Assembly: GCF_019797845.1 (NCBI RefSeq)
Contig: NZ_CP081864.1
Coordinates: forward strand, 2,976,001-3,040,000
Length of the DNA: 64,000 bases
Direction of reading: 5' to 3'
Source of the DNA: Symbiopectobacterium purcellii
GTDB lineage: Bacteria; Pseudomonadota; Gammaproteobacteria; Enterobacterales; Enterobacteriaceae
Of the stretch, positions 1-9,829 are shown piece by piece. A program made the translations under genes and the position numbers. Within the stretch, counting starts at the first letter, position 1; the number at the start of each line of letters is the position of its first letter. The notes below the pieces were generated by a model, which saw only the letters and a program-made list of their open reading frames with translations, was not told the origin of the DNA and searched no databases.

Positions 1-484
1 CTACCACCACGCATTCATGCGGTTCCAGACCCAGGCTTGAAGCACCGAGCAGGTAAGCATCCGGCTGCGGCTTACCGCGAGCCACCTGCTCGGCGGTAAT
101 AAATACCTGCGGCTGGGGCAATTGCCCGGCACGATGACGCGCATGGGCGATAGGCACGGTACCTGATGTCACGATAGCCCAGGGAATGCCGAGCGCGTTA
201 AGACGCTCAAGGAGCAGGCTTGCGCCCGGCATCGCCTGCACGCCTTGCGTGTCAGACGCTTCGGTACGTTCCAGCTCATCAAACTCACGCTGGATCTCCG
301 CTTCGCTTTTACCCTGTAAAAAGTGGCGCAGCGAGGTGATCGCCTGTTTACCATGGATAAAATCAAGCACCTCCTGGGGTTCAATATCATGGGCTACCGC
401 CCAATTAACCCAGGCACGCTCCACGGCTGGCAATGAATCCACCAACGTACCATCCAAATCAAACAGGAAACCTTTACACTCCAC
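1..484 (-). CDS. yfbT: HAD-family sugar phosphatase YfbT (5' part, runs off window)
   Basis: This is the N-terminal ~161 residues of a haloacid dehalogenase-type sugar phosphatase; the C-terminus lies beyond base 1. HAD motif I (FDLDGTLVDS) with the nucleophile Asp is at about residues 7-16, the cap follows, motif II is the Ser in IVTSG, and the motif III Lys is in RGKPQPDAY. The family hydrolyses sugar phosphates such as 2-deoxyglucose-6-P in the cytoplasm. I chose the GTG at 484 because an AGAGG ribosome-binding site sits just upstream and the E. coli protein starts at the same residue; a GTG two codons upstream is possible. It follows yfbU on the same strand, as in E. coli. Confidence 0.9.
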   Translation of the reverse strand, partial: MECKGFLFDLDGTLVDSLPAVERAWVNWAVAHDIEPQEVLDFIHGKQAITSLRHFLQGKSEAEIQREFDELERTEASDTQGVQAMPGASLLLERLNALGIPWAIVTSGTVPIAHARHRAGQLPQPQVFITAEQVARGKPQPDAYLLGASSLGLEPHECVVV

Positions 485-512
485 AACCACCTCTTTGTTT
501 TATTTCACCGGT

Positions 513-1007
513 TCAGGCATTGATGATTTGCGCAATCTCTACGGCACTTAAATGATACTGACGTGGACAGGACACCCACACCGCCAGCATGCGGTTATAT
601 TTTTCCCACATTTTGGTCTGTGCGTTGAAACCGTGAGTACCGGAATCGAAATGCGGATAGCGACCTTCCACATGCACCATAAAACGCACAAAGCCGAGGT
701 AGCGCGCTTCGGTCGCGGCATCAAAGCCCAAAAAGGTCAGACGACGCTGATCCAGATCCTTGCGGTCTTTCAGGTTATCCCAGGAAACCTGCAAGGCGTG
801 GTGCATTTCCATGATATTGATGATGGTGCGGCACACGTCTTCACTGAGTTCGCCAAATTCCCGATCCAACTCACGCATTTGTAGCCCATAGCCACGCTCG
901 ACGATGGTTTGCAGCCGACGATAGCGTTCTGCATTGTCCGGATCCATCATCGTCATCATTTTGTATTGATTCGAAAGGATCAATCTCTGAGCATTGGTCA
1001 TTTCCAT
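513..1007 (-). CDS. yfbU: YfbU family protein (UPF0304)
   Basis: A 164-residue soluble protein that aligns over its whole length with E. coli YfbU. It has the usual N-terminus ([18 protein letters not shown]) and the conserved TFLGFD and MWEKYNRML segments. The molecular function is not established; the E. coli protein has been linked to stress-induced cell death, but no catalytic motif is visible. A good Shine-Dalgarno (GGAGAG, about 6 bases upstream) supports the start. It lies 28 bases upstream of yfbT on the same strand and is probably co-transcribed with it. Confidence 0.92.
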   Translation of the reverse strand: MEMTNAQRLILSNQYKMMTMMDPDNAERYRRLQTIVERGYGLQMRELDREFGELSEDVCRTIINIMEMHHALQVSWDNLKDRKDLDQRRLTFLGFDAATEARYLGFVRFMVHVEGRYPHFDSGTHGFNAQTKMWEKYNRMLAVWVSCPRQYHLSAVEIAQIINA

Positions 1008-1163
1008 CGTGCTCTCCTGAACCTCTATAGTACCGGCCTGACGCCGCTGACTCGTTTAACCTGATATAAGAATCGCATACCCCCAAGTGGGAAGATAGCG
1101 CTAGCCTCCGGTTTTTTGATTTAAAACAGAGGGGAAGGACAAAATCATGCTATCTACATTCTC

Positions 1164-1286
1164 TACCCTAAATAATTCGAGTTGCAGGAAGGCGGCAAGT
1201 GAGTGCATCCCGATGAGCTTACTACGGTAAGTGATTCGGGTGCACGAGCACAGCCAACGTACCTGCAGCTTGAAGTATGACGGGTA
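1164..1286. repeat. ERIC-type intergenic repeat, copy 1
   Basis: A 123-base imperfect palindrome. It starts TACCCTAAATAATTCGAG and ends GCTTGAAGTATGACGGGTA, with the ERIC core (GAGCTTAC...GTAAGTGATTCGGGTG) in the middle. A second copy of the same length, in inverted orientation, is at 30833-30955. ERIC elements are transcribed intergenic repeats of enterobacteria. This one lies between yfbU and the broken yfbV. Confidence 0.9.
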
Positions 1287-1302
1287 AAAAGGGTGAAAAC
1301 GG

Positions 1303-1758
1303 TCACAGATCGTCTAAGAAAGTTTTGTCCAGCTGTTTAAAAGCACGTTTCAGCACGTCGGCCAGCATCTGATATGTGGGTTTACCTTCAATCGGTGCCA
1401 ACGCCTGCCCTGCCTCTTGCAGTTTAAGGCGGAGATCGTGGAACCATTCGGAAAGCGTTGGCGGTAACGGCGATACCGAACGGCGACCTAACCACCACAG
1501 TCCCTGTAACGGCAGGCTACAGGCAAACAGTGCGGTCGCCACCGCTGGCCCCAGTTGGCCGCCCAGCGCAATCTGCCAGGTTAAGGTGAACACAGCCAGC
1601 GGTGGCATAAAACGAATGCCAAACTAGGTAGCACGTACTACGCGGTTTTCAGGAAAAACAGGCGCCAGACGTTTATCCAGCGGCCAGGTTTTCATATAAT
1701 GCTGCCCGTAATGGAGTAAACGCCATCCCCCGCGTTTGTCAGTTGGTTGAGATTTCAT
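1303..1758 (-). pseudogene. yfbV: yfbV (UPF0208 membrane protein) with one internal amber stop
   Basis: Read from the ATG at 1758, the frame gives a YfbV homologue ([12 protein letters not shown], then [12 protein letters not shown] and [11 protein letters not shown] at the C-terminus). The only interruption is a TAG at 1624-1626, where E. coli YfbV has Arg in its MTRYAIRF segment. With that codon read through, the protein is 151 residues with two hydrophobic segments. The stop falls just before the first membrane segment, so the first fragment would be non-functional. Restart at the ATG at 1608 would give a 101-residue protein, but it has no clear ribosome-binding site. YfbV helps limit the Ter macrodomain in E. 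coli. A sequencing error is the alternative. Confidence 0.8.
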
Positions 1759-2306
1759 GGCGACTCCTTTGTTACCGTTTCAGTTATTACCATTTTCAAT
1801 TGCATCATCAAAATAACAGATAAAAAATAAAATCCTAAAACAAGCCAGCAACTCTATTTGATAAACTTAAAATATATTTTGTGTTTGCCTGACGCTATCG
1901 GTATCCTACCTCGGCGTAGGTCGCAATCTATACTAAAGTAGTCATGTCACTAAACCAACGTGGTCATGCTGCATGCCAGAATAACGATCCTTTCACCGTC
2001 GTACTTGATGATGAATGCCGTTTTCAACTGTATTAACTACAGCATAGGCAAAAAACAGGGGACCATTGGTGCGGGCGCGACATTTATCGCCTTATTTTTC
2101 GCCACATGCTTTTCAGGGCCGATATGTCATCTTCGCACGCCGTGCATCCAGTATGCTATGCGAATAGGCCATATCGGCGCTTTTTCATGGTCATGTCAGG
2201 GAAATCACACCGTGCCATGACGTTAGTCATAAATGTCAGCGGCTGTTTAGGCTACGCTACGCGCTGTTTGACATTTGTTCACCATGTATAACAAGTAGGT
2301 ACTTCC
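1759..2306. other. yfbV-ackA intergenic region
   Basis: A 548-base divergent region with no convincing gene. It should carry the yfbV and ackA promoters. ArcA/FNR control of ackA-pta is known in E. coli; here I saw only a half-match to an FNR site (TTGATAAAC near 1858). The main visible structure is the nested palindrome at 2116-2184. An 86-codon open frame at 1960-2220 has no ribosome-binding site and ordinary non-coding composition. Confidence 0.6.
2116..2184 (+). other. nested hairpin ahead of ackA, possible small RNA or leader structure
   Basis: The outer arms GCCGATATG (2118-2126) and CATATCGGC (2170-2178) pair perfectly. Inner arms TTCGCA (2132-2137) and TGCGAA (2159-2164) can pair inside them. 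The right arm is followed by GCTTTTTC, which resembles the T-run of an intrinsic terminator. It sits about 125 bases upstream of the ackA start on the same strand. It could be a leader attenuator, the 3' end of a small RNA, or a protein-binding palindrome; the sequence does not decide. Confidence 0.4.
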
Positions 2307-3509
2307 ATGTCGAGTAAGTTAGTACTGGTTCTTAACTGCGGTAGTTCATCCCTGAAGTTCGCTATCATCGATGCTGTTAACGGGGAAGAGTACCTGTCAG
2401 GTCTGGCCGAGTGTTTCCACCTTCCTGAAGCCCGTCTCAAATGGAAAATGGATGGTGCCAAGCAGGAAGCTGCGTTGGGCGCAGGCGCTGCACACAGCGA
2501 AGCGTTGAACTTCATTGTTAACACCATTCTGGCACAGAAACCGGAACTCTCCGCGCAACTGGTTGCTATCGGTCACCGTATCGTACACGGCGGCGAGAAA
2601 TTCACCCAGTCTGCCGTGATCAACGACGACGTACTGCAAGGCATCAAAGATTCCGTGCCGTTCGCGCCGCTGCACAACCCGGCTCACCTGATTGGTATCG
2701 ACGAAGCCCTGAAATCATTCCCGGCGTTGGCAAACAAAAACGTTGCCGTATTCGACACCGCATTCCACCAGACCATGCCGGGAGAATCCTACCTGTATGC
2801 GCTGCCGTACAAACTGTACTCCGAGCATCACGTTCGCCGCTATGGCGCACACGGCACCAGCCACTTCTTTGTGACCCAACAGGCCGCAGAAGCGCTGAAC
2901 AAGCCGGTTGACGAAGTTAACCTGATCACTTGCCACCTGGGCAACGGCGGTTCCGTAACCGCAGTGCGTAACGGTAAGTGTGTTGATACCTCCATGGGTC
3001 TGACCCCGCTGGAAGGTCTGGTCATGGGCACCCGCAGCGGTGACATCGACCCGGCGATCATCTTCCACCTGCATGATTCTCTGGGCATGAGCGTTGAGGC
3101 TATCAACAAGCTGCTGACCAAAGAATCTGGTCTGCTGGGCCTGACCGAAGTCACCAGCGACTGCCGCTATGTTGAAGATAACTACACCACCAAGGCTGAT
3201 GCCAAACGTGCCATGGACGTGTATTGCCACCGTCTGGCCAAATACATCGGTGCCTACAGTGCGCTGATGGAAGGCCGTCTGGATGCCGTTATCTTCACCG
3301 GCGGTATCGGTGAAAACGCCGCAATGGTGCGTGAACTGACGTTGAACAAACTGGGCCTGCTGGGCTTTGAAGTCGACCACGAACGCAACCTGGCCGCTCG
3401 CTTCGGCAACGGCGGCAACATCAGCAAAGAGGGCTGCCGCCCTGCGCTGGTGATCCCGACCAACGAAGAGTTGGTTATCGCGCAAGACGCCCTGCGTCTC
3501 ACCGCGTAA
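2307..3509 (+). CDS. ackA: acetate kinase AckA
   Basis: Acetate kinase interconverts acetyl phosphate plus ADP with acetate plus ATP, the last step of the Pta-AckA overflow and fermentation pathway. The 400-residue length is standard. The N-terminal acetokinase signature [14 protein letters not shown] is at residues 5-18, the substrate-binding GHRIVHGG near residue 90, and the GTRSGDIDP and [10 protein letters not shown] nucleotide-binding motifs follow in order. The ATG at 2307 follows AAGTAGGT and gives the typical [10 protein letters not shown] start. It is the first gene of an ackA-pta operon, with a hairpin between the genes. Confidence 0.98.
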   Translation: MSSKLVLVLNCGSSSLKFAIIDAVNGEEYLSGLAECFHLPEARLKWKMDGAKQEAALGAGAAHSEALNFIVNTILAQKPELSAQLVAIGHRIVHGGEKFTQSAVINDDVLQGIKDSVPFAPLHNPAHLIGIDEALKSFPALANKNVAVFDTAFHQTMPGESYLYALPYKLYSEHHVRRYGAHGTSHFFVTQQAAEALNKPVDEVNLITCHLGNGGSVTAVRNGKCVDTSMGLTPLEGLVMGTRSGDIDPAIIFHLHDSLGMSVEAINKLLTKESGLLGLTEVTSDCRYVEDNYTTKADAKRAMDVYCHRLAKYIGAYSALMEGRLDAVIFTGGIGENAAMVRELTLNKLGLLGFEVDHERNLAARFGNGGNISKEGCRPALVIPTNEELVIAQDALRLTA

Positions 3510-3522
3510 GACAAGTAATCCC

Positions 3523-3552
3523 ACACCGTCAGCCAAGGCTGACGGTGTCGTT
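3523..3552 (+). terminator. ackA-pta intergenic hairpin (partial terminator)
   Basis: Perfect arms ACACCGTCAG and CTGACGGTGT with a six-base loop, followed by CGTTTCT. The U-run is weak, so it more likely attenuates read-through or protects the ackA mRNA end than fully terminates. Confidence 0.6.
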
Positions 3553-3602
3553 TCTGACCAAGCTGTTTTTGACTCAGCGAGCAACCGTAAAGAGGTTTAG
3601 CC

Positions 3603-5741
3603 GTGTCCCGTACAATCATGTTGATCCCCACTGGCACCAGCGTTGGTCTGACAAGCGTCAGCCTGGGTGTCATTCGTTCCATGGAACAAAAAGGCGTGCG
3701 CCTGAGCGTGTTTAAACCGATCGCGCAGCCGCGTTCTGGCGACAATACGCCGGATCAGACCACCACTATCATCCGCGCCAACTCAGCCATCACTGCGGCT
3801 GAACCGTTGAAAATGAGCCACGTTGAAGCGCTGCTCAGTTCCAACCAGCAAGACGTGCTGATGGAAGAGATCATCGCCAACTACCACGAAAACACCAAAG
3901 ATGCAGAAGTGGTGTTGGTAGAAGGTCTGGTGCCAACGCGCAAACATCAGTTTGCCAACGCGCTGAACTATGAAATCGCCAAAACCCTGAACGCCGAAAT
4001 CGTGTTCGTTATCGCACTGGGCAACGACTCTCCGGACCAGTTGAAAGAGCGCATCGAACTGGCTCGCAGCAGCTTTGGCGGCAGCAAGAACAAAAACATC
4101 ACTGGCGTTATCATCAATAAACTGAACGCCCCGGTGGATGAGCAAGGTCGTACCCGTCCTGATTTGTCTGAAATCTTCGACGATTCCAGCAAAGCAGACG
4201 TGCCGAACGTCGATCCGAAACAACTGTTTGCCAACAGCCCGTTGCCGGTGCTGGGTTGCGTGCCGTGGAGCTTCGATCTGATCGCCACTCGCGCTATCGA
4301 CATGGCAAAACACCTGAATGCCCGCATCATCAATGAAGGCGAGATTCAGACCCGTCGTGTGAAAACCGTGACCTTCTGTGCACGCAGCATCCCACACATG
4401 TTAGAACATTTCCGTCCGGGTTCCCTGCTGGTGACCTCAGCGGATCGTCCTGACGTGCTGGTCTCCGCGTGCCTGGCGGCCATGAACGGCGTTGAAATCG
4501 GTGCCGTACTGCTGACTGGCGGTTATGAAATCGATGCCAGCATCGCCAAACTGTGCGAACGCGCCTTCCAGACTGGCCTGCCGGTATTTATGGTAGACAC
4601 CAACACCTGGCAGACCTCGCTCAGCCTGCAAAGCTTCAGCCTGGAAGTACCGGCTGATGACAGCGAACGCGTTGAGAAAGTCCAAGACTACGTGGCTCGC
4701 CACATCGACAGCCAGTGGATCGAGTCCCTGAGCGCCGCGTCTGAGCGTTCTCGTCGTCTGTCTCCACCGGCATTCCGCTATCAGTTGACCGAACTGGCAC
4801 GCCAGGCGGGAAAACGCGTTGTGCTGCCGGAAGGCGACGAACCGCGTACCGTGAAAGCCGCCTCTATCTGTGCCGAACGTGGTATTACACACTGCGTACT
4901 GCTGGGTAACCCGGAAGAGATCCAACGCGTTGCTGCTGCACAGGGTGTTGAACTGGGCAAAGGCATCGAGATTGTCGATCCGGAAGCGGTTCGCGAACGC
5001 TATGTTCCGCGTCTGGTTGAGCTGCGTAAGAGCAAAGGCATGACCGAAGTGGTTGCGCGTGAGCAACTGGAAGACAACGTAGTGCTGGGCACCCTGATGT
5101 TGGAACAAGGCGAAGTTGACGGTCTGGTTTCCGGTGCCGTTCACACAACCGCTAACACCATTCGTCCGCCGTTGCAGCTGATCAAAACCTCTCCGGGCAG
5201 TTCACTGGTCTCTTCCGTGTTCTTTATGCTGCTGCCGGAACAAGTGTTTGTCTACGGTGACTGCGCCATCAACCCGGATCCGACCGCCGAACAACTGGCC
5301 GAAATTGCGATTCAGTCCGCTGATTCCGCCGCTGCGTTTGGTATCGATCCGCGCGTTGCCATGATCTCCTACTCCACCGGGAACTCCGGTGCGGGCAGCG
5401 ACGTGGAAAAAGTGCGTGAAGCTACCCGTCTGGCACAGGAAAAACGCCCGGACCTGGTGATCGATGGTCCGTTGCAATACGACGCCGCAGTAATGGCCGA
5501 CGTTGCAAAATCCAAAGCGCCGAATTCACCGGTTGCTGGCCAAGCTACCGTGTTCATCTTCCCGGATCTGAACACCGGTAACACCACGTACAAAGCGGTA
5601 CAGCGTTCTGCTGACCTGATCTCCATCGGGCCAATGCTGCAAGGCATGCGTAAGCCGGTTAACGATCTGTCCCGTGGCGCACTGGTAGACGATATCGTTT
5701 ACACCGTTGCCCTGACTGCCATTCAGGCTACCCAGCAGTAA
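3603..5741 (+). CDS. pta: phosphate acetyltransferase Pta
   Basis: Pta converts acetyl-CoA plus phosphate to acetyl phosphate plus CoA and, with AckA, forms the reversible acetate pathway. At 712 residues it is the long enterobacterial form. It has an N-terminal P-loop-like domain ([17 protein letters not shown]), a central DRTGG-type domain at about residues 215-330, and the catalytic PTA_PTB domain from about residue 390 ([30 protein letters not shown]). It starts 93 bases after ackA and is preceded by an AAAGAGG ribosome-binding site. Confidence 0.98.
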   Translation: MSRTIMLIPTGTSVGLTSVSLGVIRSMEQKGVRLSVFKPIAQPRSGDNTPDQTTTIIRANSAITAAEPLKMSHVEALLSSNQQDVLMEEIIANYHENTKDAEVVLVEGLVPTRKHQFANALNYEIAKTLNAEIVFVIALGNDSPDQLKERIELARSSFGGSKNKNITGVIINKLNAPVDEQGRTRPDLSEIFDDSSKADVPNVDPKQLFANSPLPVLGCVPWSFDLIATRAIDMAKHLNARIINEGEIQTRRVKTVTFCARSIPHMLEHFRPGSLLVTSADRPDVLVSACLAAMNGVEIGAVLLTGGYEIDASIAKLCERAFQTGLPVFMVDTNTWQTSLSLQSFSLEVPADDSERVEKVQDYVARHIDSQWIESLSAASERSRRLSPPAFRYQLTELARQAGKRVVLPEGDEPRTVKAASICAERGITHCVLLGNPEEIQRVAAAQGVELGKGIEIVDPEAVRERYVPRLVELRKSKGMTEVVAREQLEDNVVLGTLMLEQGEVDGLVSGAVHTTANTIRPPLQLIKTSPGSSLVSSVFFMLLPEQVFVYGDCAINPDPTAEQLAEIAIQSADSAAAFGIDPRVAMISYSTGNSGAGSDVEKVREATRLAQEKRPDLVIDGPLQYDAAVMADVAKSKAPNSPVAGQATVFIFPDLNTGNTTYKAVQRSADLISIGPMLQGMRKPVNDLSRGALVDDIVYTVALTAIQATQQ

Positions 5742-5786
5742 TTTCGGGTAACCCACGGCGAGTGGCAAACCGCCACTTCAGCACCC

Positions 5787-5823
5787 ATCCCCTCGCAACG
5801 CAGGTTGCGGGGGGATTTTTTTT
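5787..5823 (+). terminator. intrinsic terminator of ackA-pta
   Basis: A GC-rich stem (CCCCTCGCAAC paired with GTTGCGGGGG, loop GCAG) followed by ATTTTTTTT. It ends the ackA-pta transcript ahead of a converging gene. Confidence 0.9.
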
Positions 5824-5852
5824 ACATCAATCCCGCTCACGCGCGCAGTTCG

Positions 5853-6461
5853 TCATAGGATACCATCACATGCTCTCTGCATTAATCTTGCATAGTAAGC
5901 GCGTAGATGCGGTAAAGGCTTACGATTGATCTCAATCTCGTAGTAACGGTACAGCACATGACCAAACTGAATATCAGCCAGTGAAAACGCATCCCCGGCT
6001 AAAAAAGGGGGTCTGGCAAGCTGTTGTTCGGCGATGTCGAGCTTTTGCTCAAAAGCAGTAACAGCAGTATCGATCGCCGGAAGGTCACGCTCAGCCTTGG
6101 GTGTACGCACCACACGCCAAAACACTGGCGCAGTAAAGCCAAGCGCAATGTTCAATTTTGCCCATTCAGCCCAGCGATCCACCTCCATTCTTGCTAATAA
6201 CGCTTCGGGCCAGAAATCGCCCGTTGCGTAGCGGTTCGCTAAATATCTCAGGATAGCCCCCGTCTCCCATAGCGCTGGGTTATCCCCATCTTGAAGCACG
6301 GGAACAGTACGATTAGGGTTGAGTGCGTAAAATTCCGCGGTATCGGTTCCTCCATAGCGGTGTCCTACATCATGTCTGACAACGTGCAGGTCAAGCTCCC
6401 CGACGCACCACATTAACGCCTGTACATTGGATGAGGTTTCCCTTCCCCAGATAACCAACAT
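5853..6461 (-). CDS. glutathione S-transferase family protein
   Basis: A 202-residue cytosolic GST-fold protein. The thioredoxin-like N-terminal domain has a WGRETSSNVQAL segment with the candidate catalytic Ser at about residues 10-11, the cis-Pro motif TVPVL near residue 53, and a WETGAILRYLA glutathione-contact segment. The helical C-terminal domain has the conserved SLADIQFG motif around residue 162. It is not the YfcF or YfcG sequence found at this place in E. coli. The substrate cannot be inferred; likely roles are detoxification or thiol metabolism. It converges on pta. Confidence 0.85.
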   Translation of the reverse strand: MLVIWGRETSSNVQALMWCVGELDLHVVRHDVGHRYGGTDTAEFYALNPNRTVPVLQDGDNPALWETGAILRYLANRYATGDFWPEALLARMEVDRWAEWAKLNIALGFTAPVFWRVVRTPKAERDLPAIDTAVTAFEQKLDIAEQQLARPPFLAGDAFSLADIQFGHVLYRYYEIEINRKPLPHLRAYYARLMQRACDGIL

Positions 6462-6631
6462 AATATTTCCTTTTATTTGACCGATATATTCAGTGTAACC
6501 CGATGATTATTGGCCTGTGTGTTTTTCATGGCAACGTCTATTGACAGCGTACACGCAGACAAATAATCTCGAAACAAACAGAAAAACAACACATTAGCGC
6601 TTCGCTATTCACTTCGTAAGGAACGCACAGC

Positions 6632-7445
6632 ATGAATCTGGTTCACTATCTCGGCAAGCAGACGCTGGGGGTTTTAGCCTGCTACCAACAGGGAAAGGTG
6701 GTGATGCACATTTGCGGCGTCTACCCGCGCACCAACAATGCACTGCGGGTTTTCTTCCCCAAGGGCCACGCGCTGGCCGTCGGTGATGTCGCCACGCTGC
6801 ATCTTGATAACCGCACCGGCGTGGATCAGTTTGATGCCAACATTTCCGTTTATCGCGCCTCTTACAAAGGGCGCGTGGTGGAGGTGGATGAAGATTGGGT
6901 GCTGCTGGAACAGCGTGAGTGCCAGGTGATGTATGGGCTTAGCTGCGTACTGGATATCCGCGCACCGGACTATCACTATCCTCAGGATACGCGGGAAGAA
7001 CGCGCGGTGCCGTTTACGCCCCTGAATGCGCTGCCAGAGACAGAACACCATGATTTCACCAATGCTGGTCACCATGGCGCAAGAACAGCCCCACACCACC
7101 GTTCTGGCGTTTCTCTCTTCGGTGGACAATGATGTGTTTCTTATCACCTTCCCTGAGACGTTCAAATCCCGGCAGCTCAAGCGTAATCCGCACTGCTTTT
7201 TTGCGATGGATGAGCGCTCACACTACACCTTTGAACGCGCTATTGAGTGGAACTACACCTTGATTGAGGGTGATGCCCATCTGATCCCGCCACACAACCC
7301 GCTATTCGAACAGGTACGCGAGGCGTTCATTCATAAAAATCCGTGGGAGATGGCATTCTTCCTGCGTGAGGATCTGGAAATGTACCACATCAAGAGCCGT
7401 CAACTGGTGTGTCCCGGCTCGCAACAGGCTGTCGCTACCGTATGA
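6632..7445 (+). pseudogene. two-domain PNPOx-like (split-barrel flavin) protein, frame broken near 7050
   Basis: The first frame starts at ATG 6632 after TAAGGAACG and reads about 140 credible residues, with a PilZ-like/split-barrel flavour (VVEVDEDWVLLEQRECQVM). It then runs into a His-rich tail that looks out of frame, stopping at 7132. The +1 frame from about 7050 to 7445 gives a pyridoxamine-phosphate-oxidase-like segment (VLAFLSSVDNDVFLITF, SRQLKRNPHCFFAMDE, EGDAHLIPP). Removing one C near CACCATG (about 7046-7051) joins them into one ~270-residue protein. Two overlapping genes, the second starting at ATG 7050, are the alternative, but that start has no clear ribosome-binding site. The flavin-binding assignment is by fold resemblance only. 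Confidence 0.6.
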
Positions 7446-7493
7446 TGGTTGCGCTGCGGGCCACCAGATAGCCCGCAGCACTGTGTAACCCGG

Positions 7494-8087
7494 TTACTCT
7501 TCAGCGTCGTCCGATGCGGCAACCTCGTCATCGGTTTTTGCTGGCTCACGCGTAATGGGTTTGCCGTAGCTCTGCTCGTTGTAACGGCTCATCCACAGCG
7601 ACAAGGCTTTGAGAGAATCCGGCGTGAACTCATCGCAGCGCGCCGTAACCTCCTGCGGCGTCATCCAGCACACCTCAGCCACTTCCTCTTCCTGCAAGGC
7701 AAACGGACCATGGGTAACGCAGCTGAATAACGCCCCCCACACGCGGCAATTGTCCCCGTCAAAATAGAACAAGCCATGATCGGCGAAAGGCACACCGGCA
7801 ATACCCAGTTCCTCCTCCGCTTCACGACGGGCCGACTCCAGCATGTGCTCGCCGGTTTGCACTACGCCCCCGGCTGTCGCATCCAACCAACCGGGGTAGA
7901 AATCTTTTATTTCGGTACGGCGTTGAACCAGTATTTTTCCCATGCCGTCATGAACAACGATATAGGTGGCGCGGTGACGTAAACGTTGAGCGCGCATTTG
8001 CTGGCGGCTGGCCTGGGCGATAACATCATTGTTCTCGTCAACAATATCCACCCACTCGGTCCCTGCCGCTTGACTTTGCTCCACCAT
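7494..8087 (-). CDS. yfcD: Nudix hydrolase YfcD
   Basis: A 197-residue Nudix hydrolase. The complete Nudix box (GX5EX7REUXEEXGU) is visible as [20 protein letters not shown] followed by LGI at about residues 75-97. The family hydrolyses nucleoside diphosphates linked to another moiety; YfcD resembles isopentenyl-diphosphate isomerase-type Nudix proteins but its physiological substrate is not known. The C-terminal ~20 residues are an acidic extension beyond E. coli YfcD (180 residues). It neighbours yfcE as in E. coli. Confidence 0.93.
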   Translation of the reverse strand: MVEQSQAAGTEWVDIVDENNDVIAQASRQQMRAQRLRHRATYIVVHDGMGKILVQRRTEIKDFYPGWLDATAGGVVQTGEHMLESARREAEEELGIAGVPFADHGLFYFDGDNCRVWGALFSCVTHGPFALQEEEVAEVCWMTPQEVTARCDEFTPDSLKALSLWMSRYNEQSYGKPITREPAKTDDEVAASDDAEE

Positions 8088-8172
8088 CCTCTGAACCCTT
8101 CAGTATTGGCGCGTTGCAACGCGCGTCTGTTTTAAACGTACTAAGCGTTAGTCGTGCAAGATCGTTGATAAC

Positions 8173-8724
8173 TTAGTGACTAATAGTCACCTGTGCAATA
8201 GGCTCGCCACCCATTAACGGTAAAACTTGAAGTGTCCCTTGCGCCAGCATGCCATAGCTGGGCACATTGCCCCCCTTAGGCAAGCTGATGGAGCCAGGAT
8301 TAAAGCAGTAGATCTCTCCCTGACGTTCAGCCACAGGAAGGTGGGTATGCCCATACACCAGCACATCGTCTGCCTGCAACGGCGGAAGATGCTGAGGATG
8401 ATAGAGATGACCGTGTGTCAGGAAAAGACGCTGTTGCGGCAACAGCACCTGCTGCCACGGTGCCGTGATCGGAAAGTCGAGCAGCATCTGATCCACTTCG
8501 CTGTCACAGTTACCGCGCACCGCCACAATGTGACGGGAAAACGCATTTAATCGGCTTGCCACCTCGGCAGGCTGATAAGCCTCCGGCAGCGGATTACGTG
8601 GGCCGTGATTGAGGAAATCTCCCAAAAGAATCAGCCACTCGGCACCACTACGGGTAAAAATATCGAGCACCCGCTCCGTCGCCGTTAGCGAGCCGTGAAT
8701 ATCTGAGGCAAACATCAACTTCAT
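8173..8724 (-). CDS. yfcE: phosphodiesterase YfcE
   Basis: A 183-residue calcineurin-like metallophosphoesterase. The metal-binding motifs appear in order: ASDIHGS, GDFLNHGP, RGNCDSEVD, THGHLY and GHTHLP. The E. coli enzyme is a Mn-dependent phosphodiesterase active on bis-pNPP, with unknown natural substrate. I chose the ATG at 8724 (MKLMFASDIHG) because it matches the family start and follows a GGGG ribosome-binding site; the open frame extends 12 codons further upstream without support. Confidence 0.93.
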   Translation of the reverse strand: MKLMFASDIHGSLTATERVLDIFTRSGAEWLILLGDFLNHGPRNPLPEAYQPAEVASRLNAFSRHIVAVRGNCDSEVDQMLLDFPITAPWQQVLLPQQRLFLTHGHLYHPQHLPPLQADDVLVYGHTHLPVAERQGEIYCFNPGSISLPKGGNVPSYGMLAQGTLQVLPLMGGEPIAQVTISH

Positions 8725-8892
8725 CGTGATCCCCGAAAAAACTACGTCGCAATACGGCAAAGTGTAACAAAATTACCGTACTCAACTCTTGTCCTTTTTT
8801 CATTTGGCAGGTGGGTGTCGCACGATTACACACATCCATGATCGGAGGGCTATATGATAAAGGTCCTCGCTAAACCAACGCTAAGCGCAGCA

Positions 8893-8928
8893 TAAAAAAA
8901 ACGTACTGAATACTCCCTGTTCAGTACG
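8893..8928 (-). terminator. intrinsic terminator downstream of the eut operon
   Basis: On the minus strand, perfect arms CGTACTGAA and TTCAGTACG enclose a nine-base loop and are followed by eight T. It lies about 105 bases past the eutC stop. The remainder of the 8725-9031 gap shows nothing else I can name. Confidence 0.85.
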
Positions 8929-9031
8929 ATCCTGAGTAGCAGAATCCGTGTCAGTGACACGCGGATAAAAGTCAAGTGAACAATCTCGCCCCTCCAGCAC
9001 GATGCAGCGCGCAGGGGAAAGCGAGTCACCA

Positions 9032-9829
9032 TCATGGTGTTGTCAAATGCCCTACGGCAGGTGGGTGAATCTTGCCGTGCATCGCCGGGTTGTCGCTCTC
9101 ATCTTTCAGCGCAACCCCCGACAGCCGGCGTTGAAACGCTTGCTCCAGCAGCCAGGCCCATTTAAACGCCGCCTGCGGATAATCCAGCCCTTCCGGGCGA
9201 ATATTGGAAATGCAGTTACGCTCCGATTCCAAACGGCGCGTGTGCGGCCCCCAGGTTAAATAAATACTCAGGCTATCCGGCGATGACAAACCGGGGCGCT
9301 CGCCGATCAGAATCGCCACGGCTTTCGCTCGCAGACACTCGCCAATGTCATCGCCCAGCGCCACACGCGACTGATGCGCCAGCACCACCGGTGCCAGCGA
9401 TAAACCAAGTTGCTCCAGATAAGGCCGCGCCTGGGTAATGAGCGGCACCGCCTGACGATGTACCGCCTTGGACGAGAGACCATCGGCCACCACAATCAGC
9501 AAATCGGCGGGCGGTTGATGCAGTGCCATCAGTGCATCACGGCTGGCATCCGATAAGCGCCGACCCAAATCAGGCCGACAAAGATACTGCTCGCGCGACG
9601 TTGCGGCGCTGTGCACGGTAAAGGTTTTTAGCCCTTGCGCGGCTAAGGCCTCTGCAAGGGGTTCACTGTCAAAGGCCTGATGTACCGCATCCCGCGCCTG
9701 CGCGTGTGCCAGGCCGAATTTCAGCAGTTCTTCGGTCGGCAGGCTTGCACCGGTGCGCCCCAAGGCAATGCGCGCGGCGGTGTATTCGCGCAACATTTCC
9801 CACGGATTGGCGTGAACGATCTCCTTCAT
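9032..9829 (-). CDS. eutC: ethanolamine ammonia-lyase small subunit EutC
   Basis: The small subunit of adenosylcobalamin-dependent ethanolamine ammonia-lyase, which splits ethanolamine into acetaldehyde and ammonia. At 265 residues it is slightly shorter than E. coli EutC (295) and lacks much of the N-terminal extension that targets the enzyme to microcompartments. Family motifs are visible: LGRTGASLPTEELL, VVADGLSSKAVHRQA, ILIGERPGLSSPDSLSIYLT and ERNCISNIRPEGL. Its start overlaps the end of eutB by four bases (ATGA), so the subunits are translationally coupled. Confidence 0.95.
   Translation of the reverse strand: MKEIVHANPWEMLREYTAARIALGRTGASLPTEELLKFGLAHAQARDAVHQAFDSEPLAEALAAQGLKTFTVHSAATSREQYLCRPDLGRRLSDASRDALMALHQPPADLLIVVADGLSSKAVHRQAVPLITQARPYLEQLGLSLAPVVLAHQSRVALGDDIGECLRAKAVAILIGERPGLSSPDSLSIYLTWGPHTRRLESERNCISNIRPEGLDYPQAAFKWAWLLEQAFQRRLSGVALKDESDNPAMHGKIHPPAVGHLTTP

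Noticed and set aside
1960..2220. 86-codon open frame upstream of ackA
   Set aside because: No ribosome-binding site, no family resemblance, and it covers the palindrome; treated as intergenic.
7026..7049. Programmed ribosomal frameshift joining the two PNPOx-like halves
   Set aside because: The CACCATGATTTC context has no slippery heptamer, stop-codon shift site or following pseudoknot.
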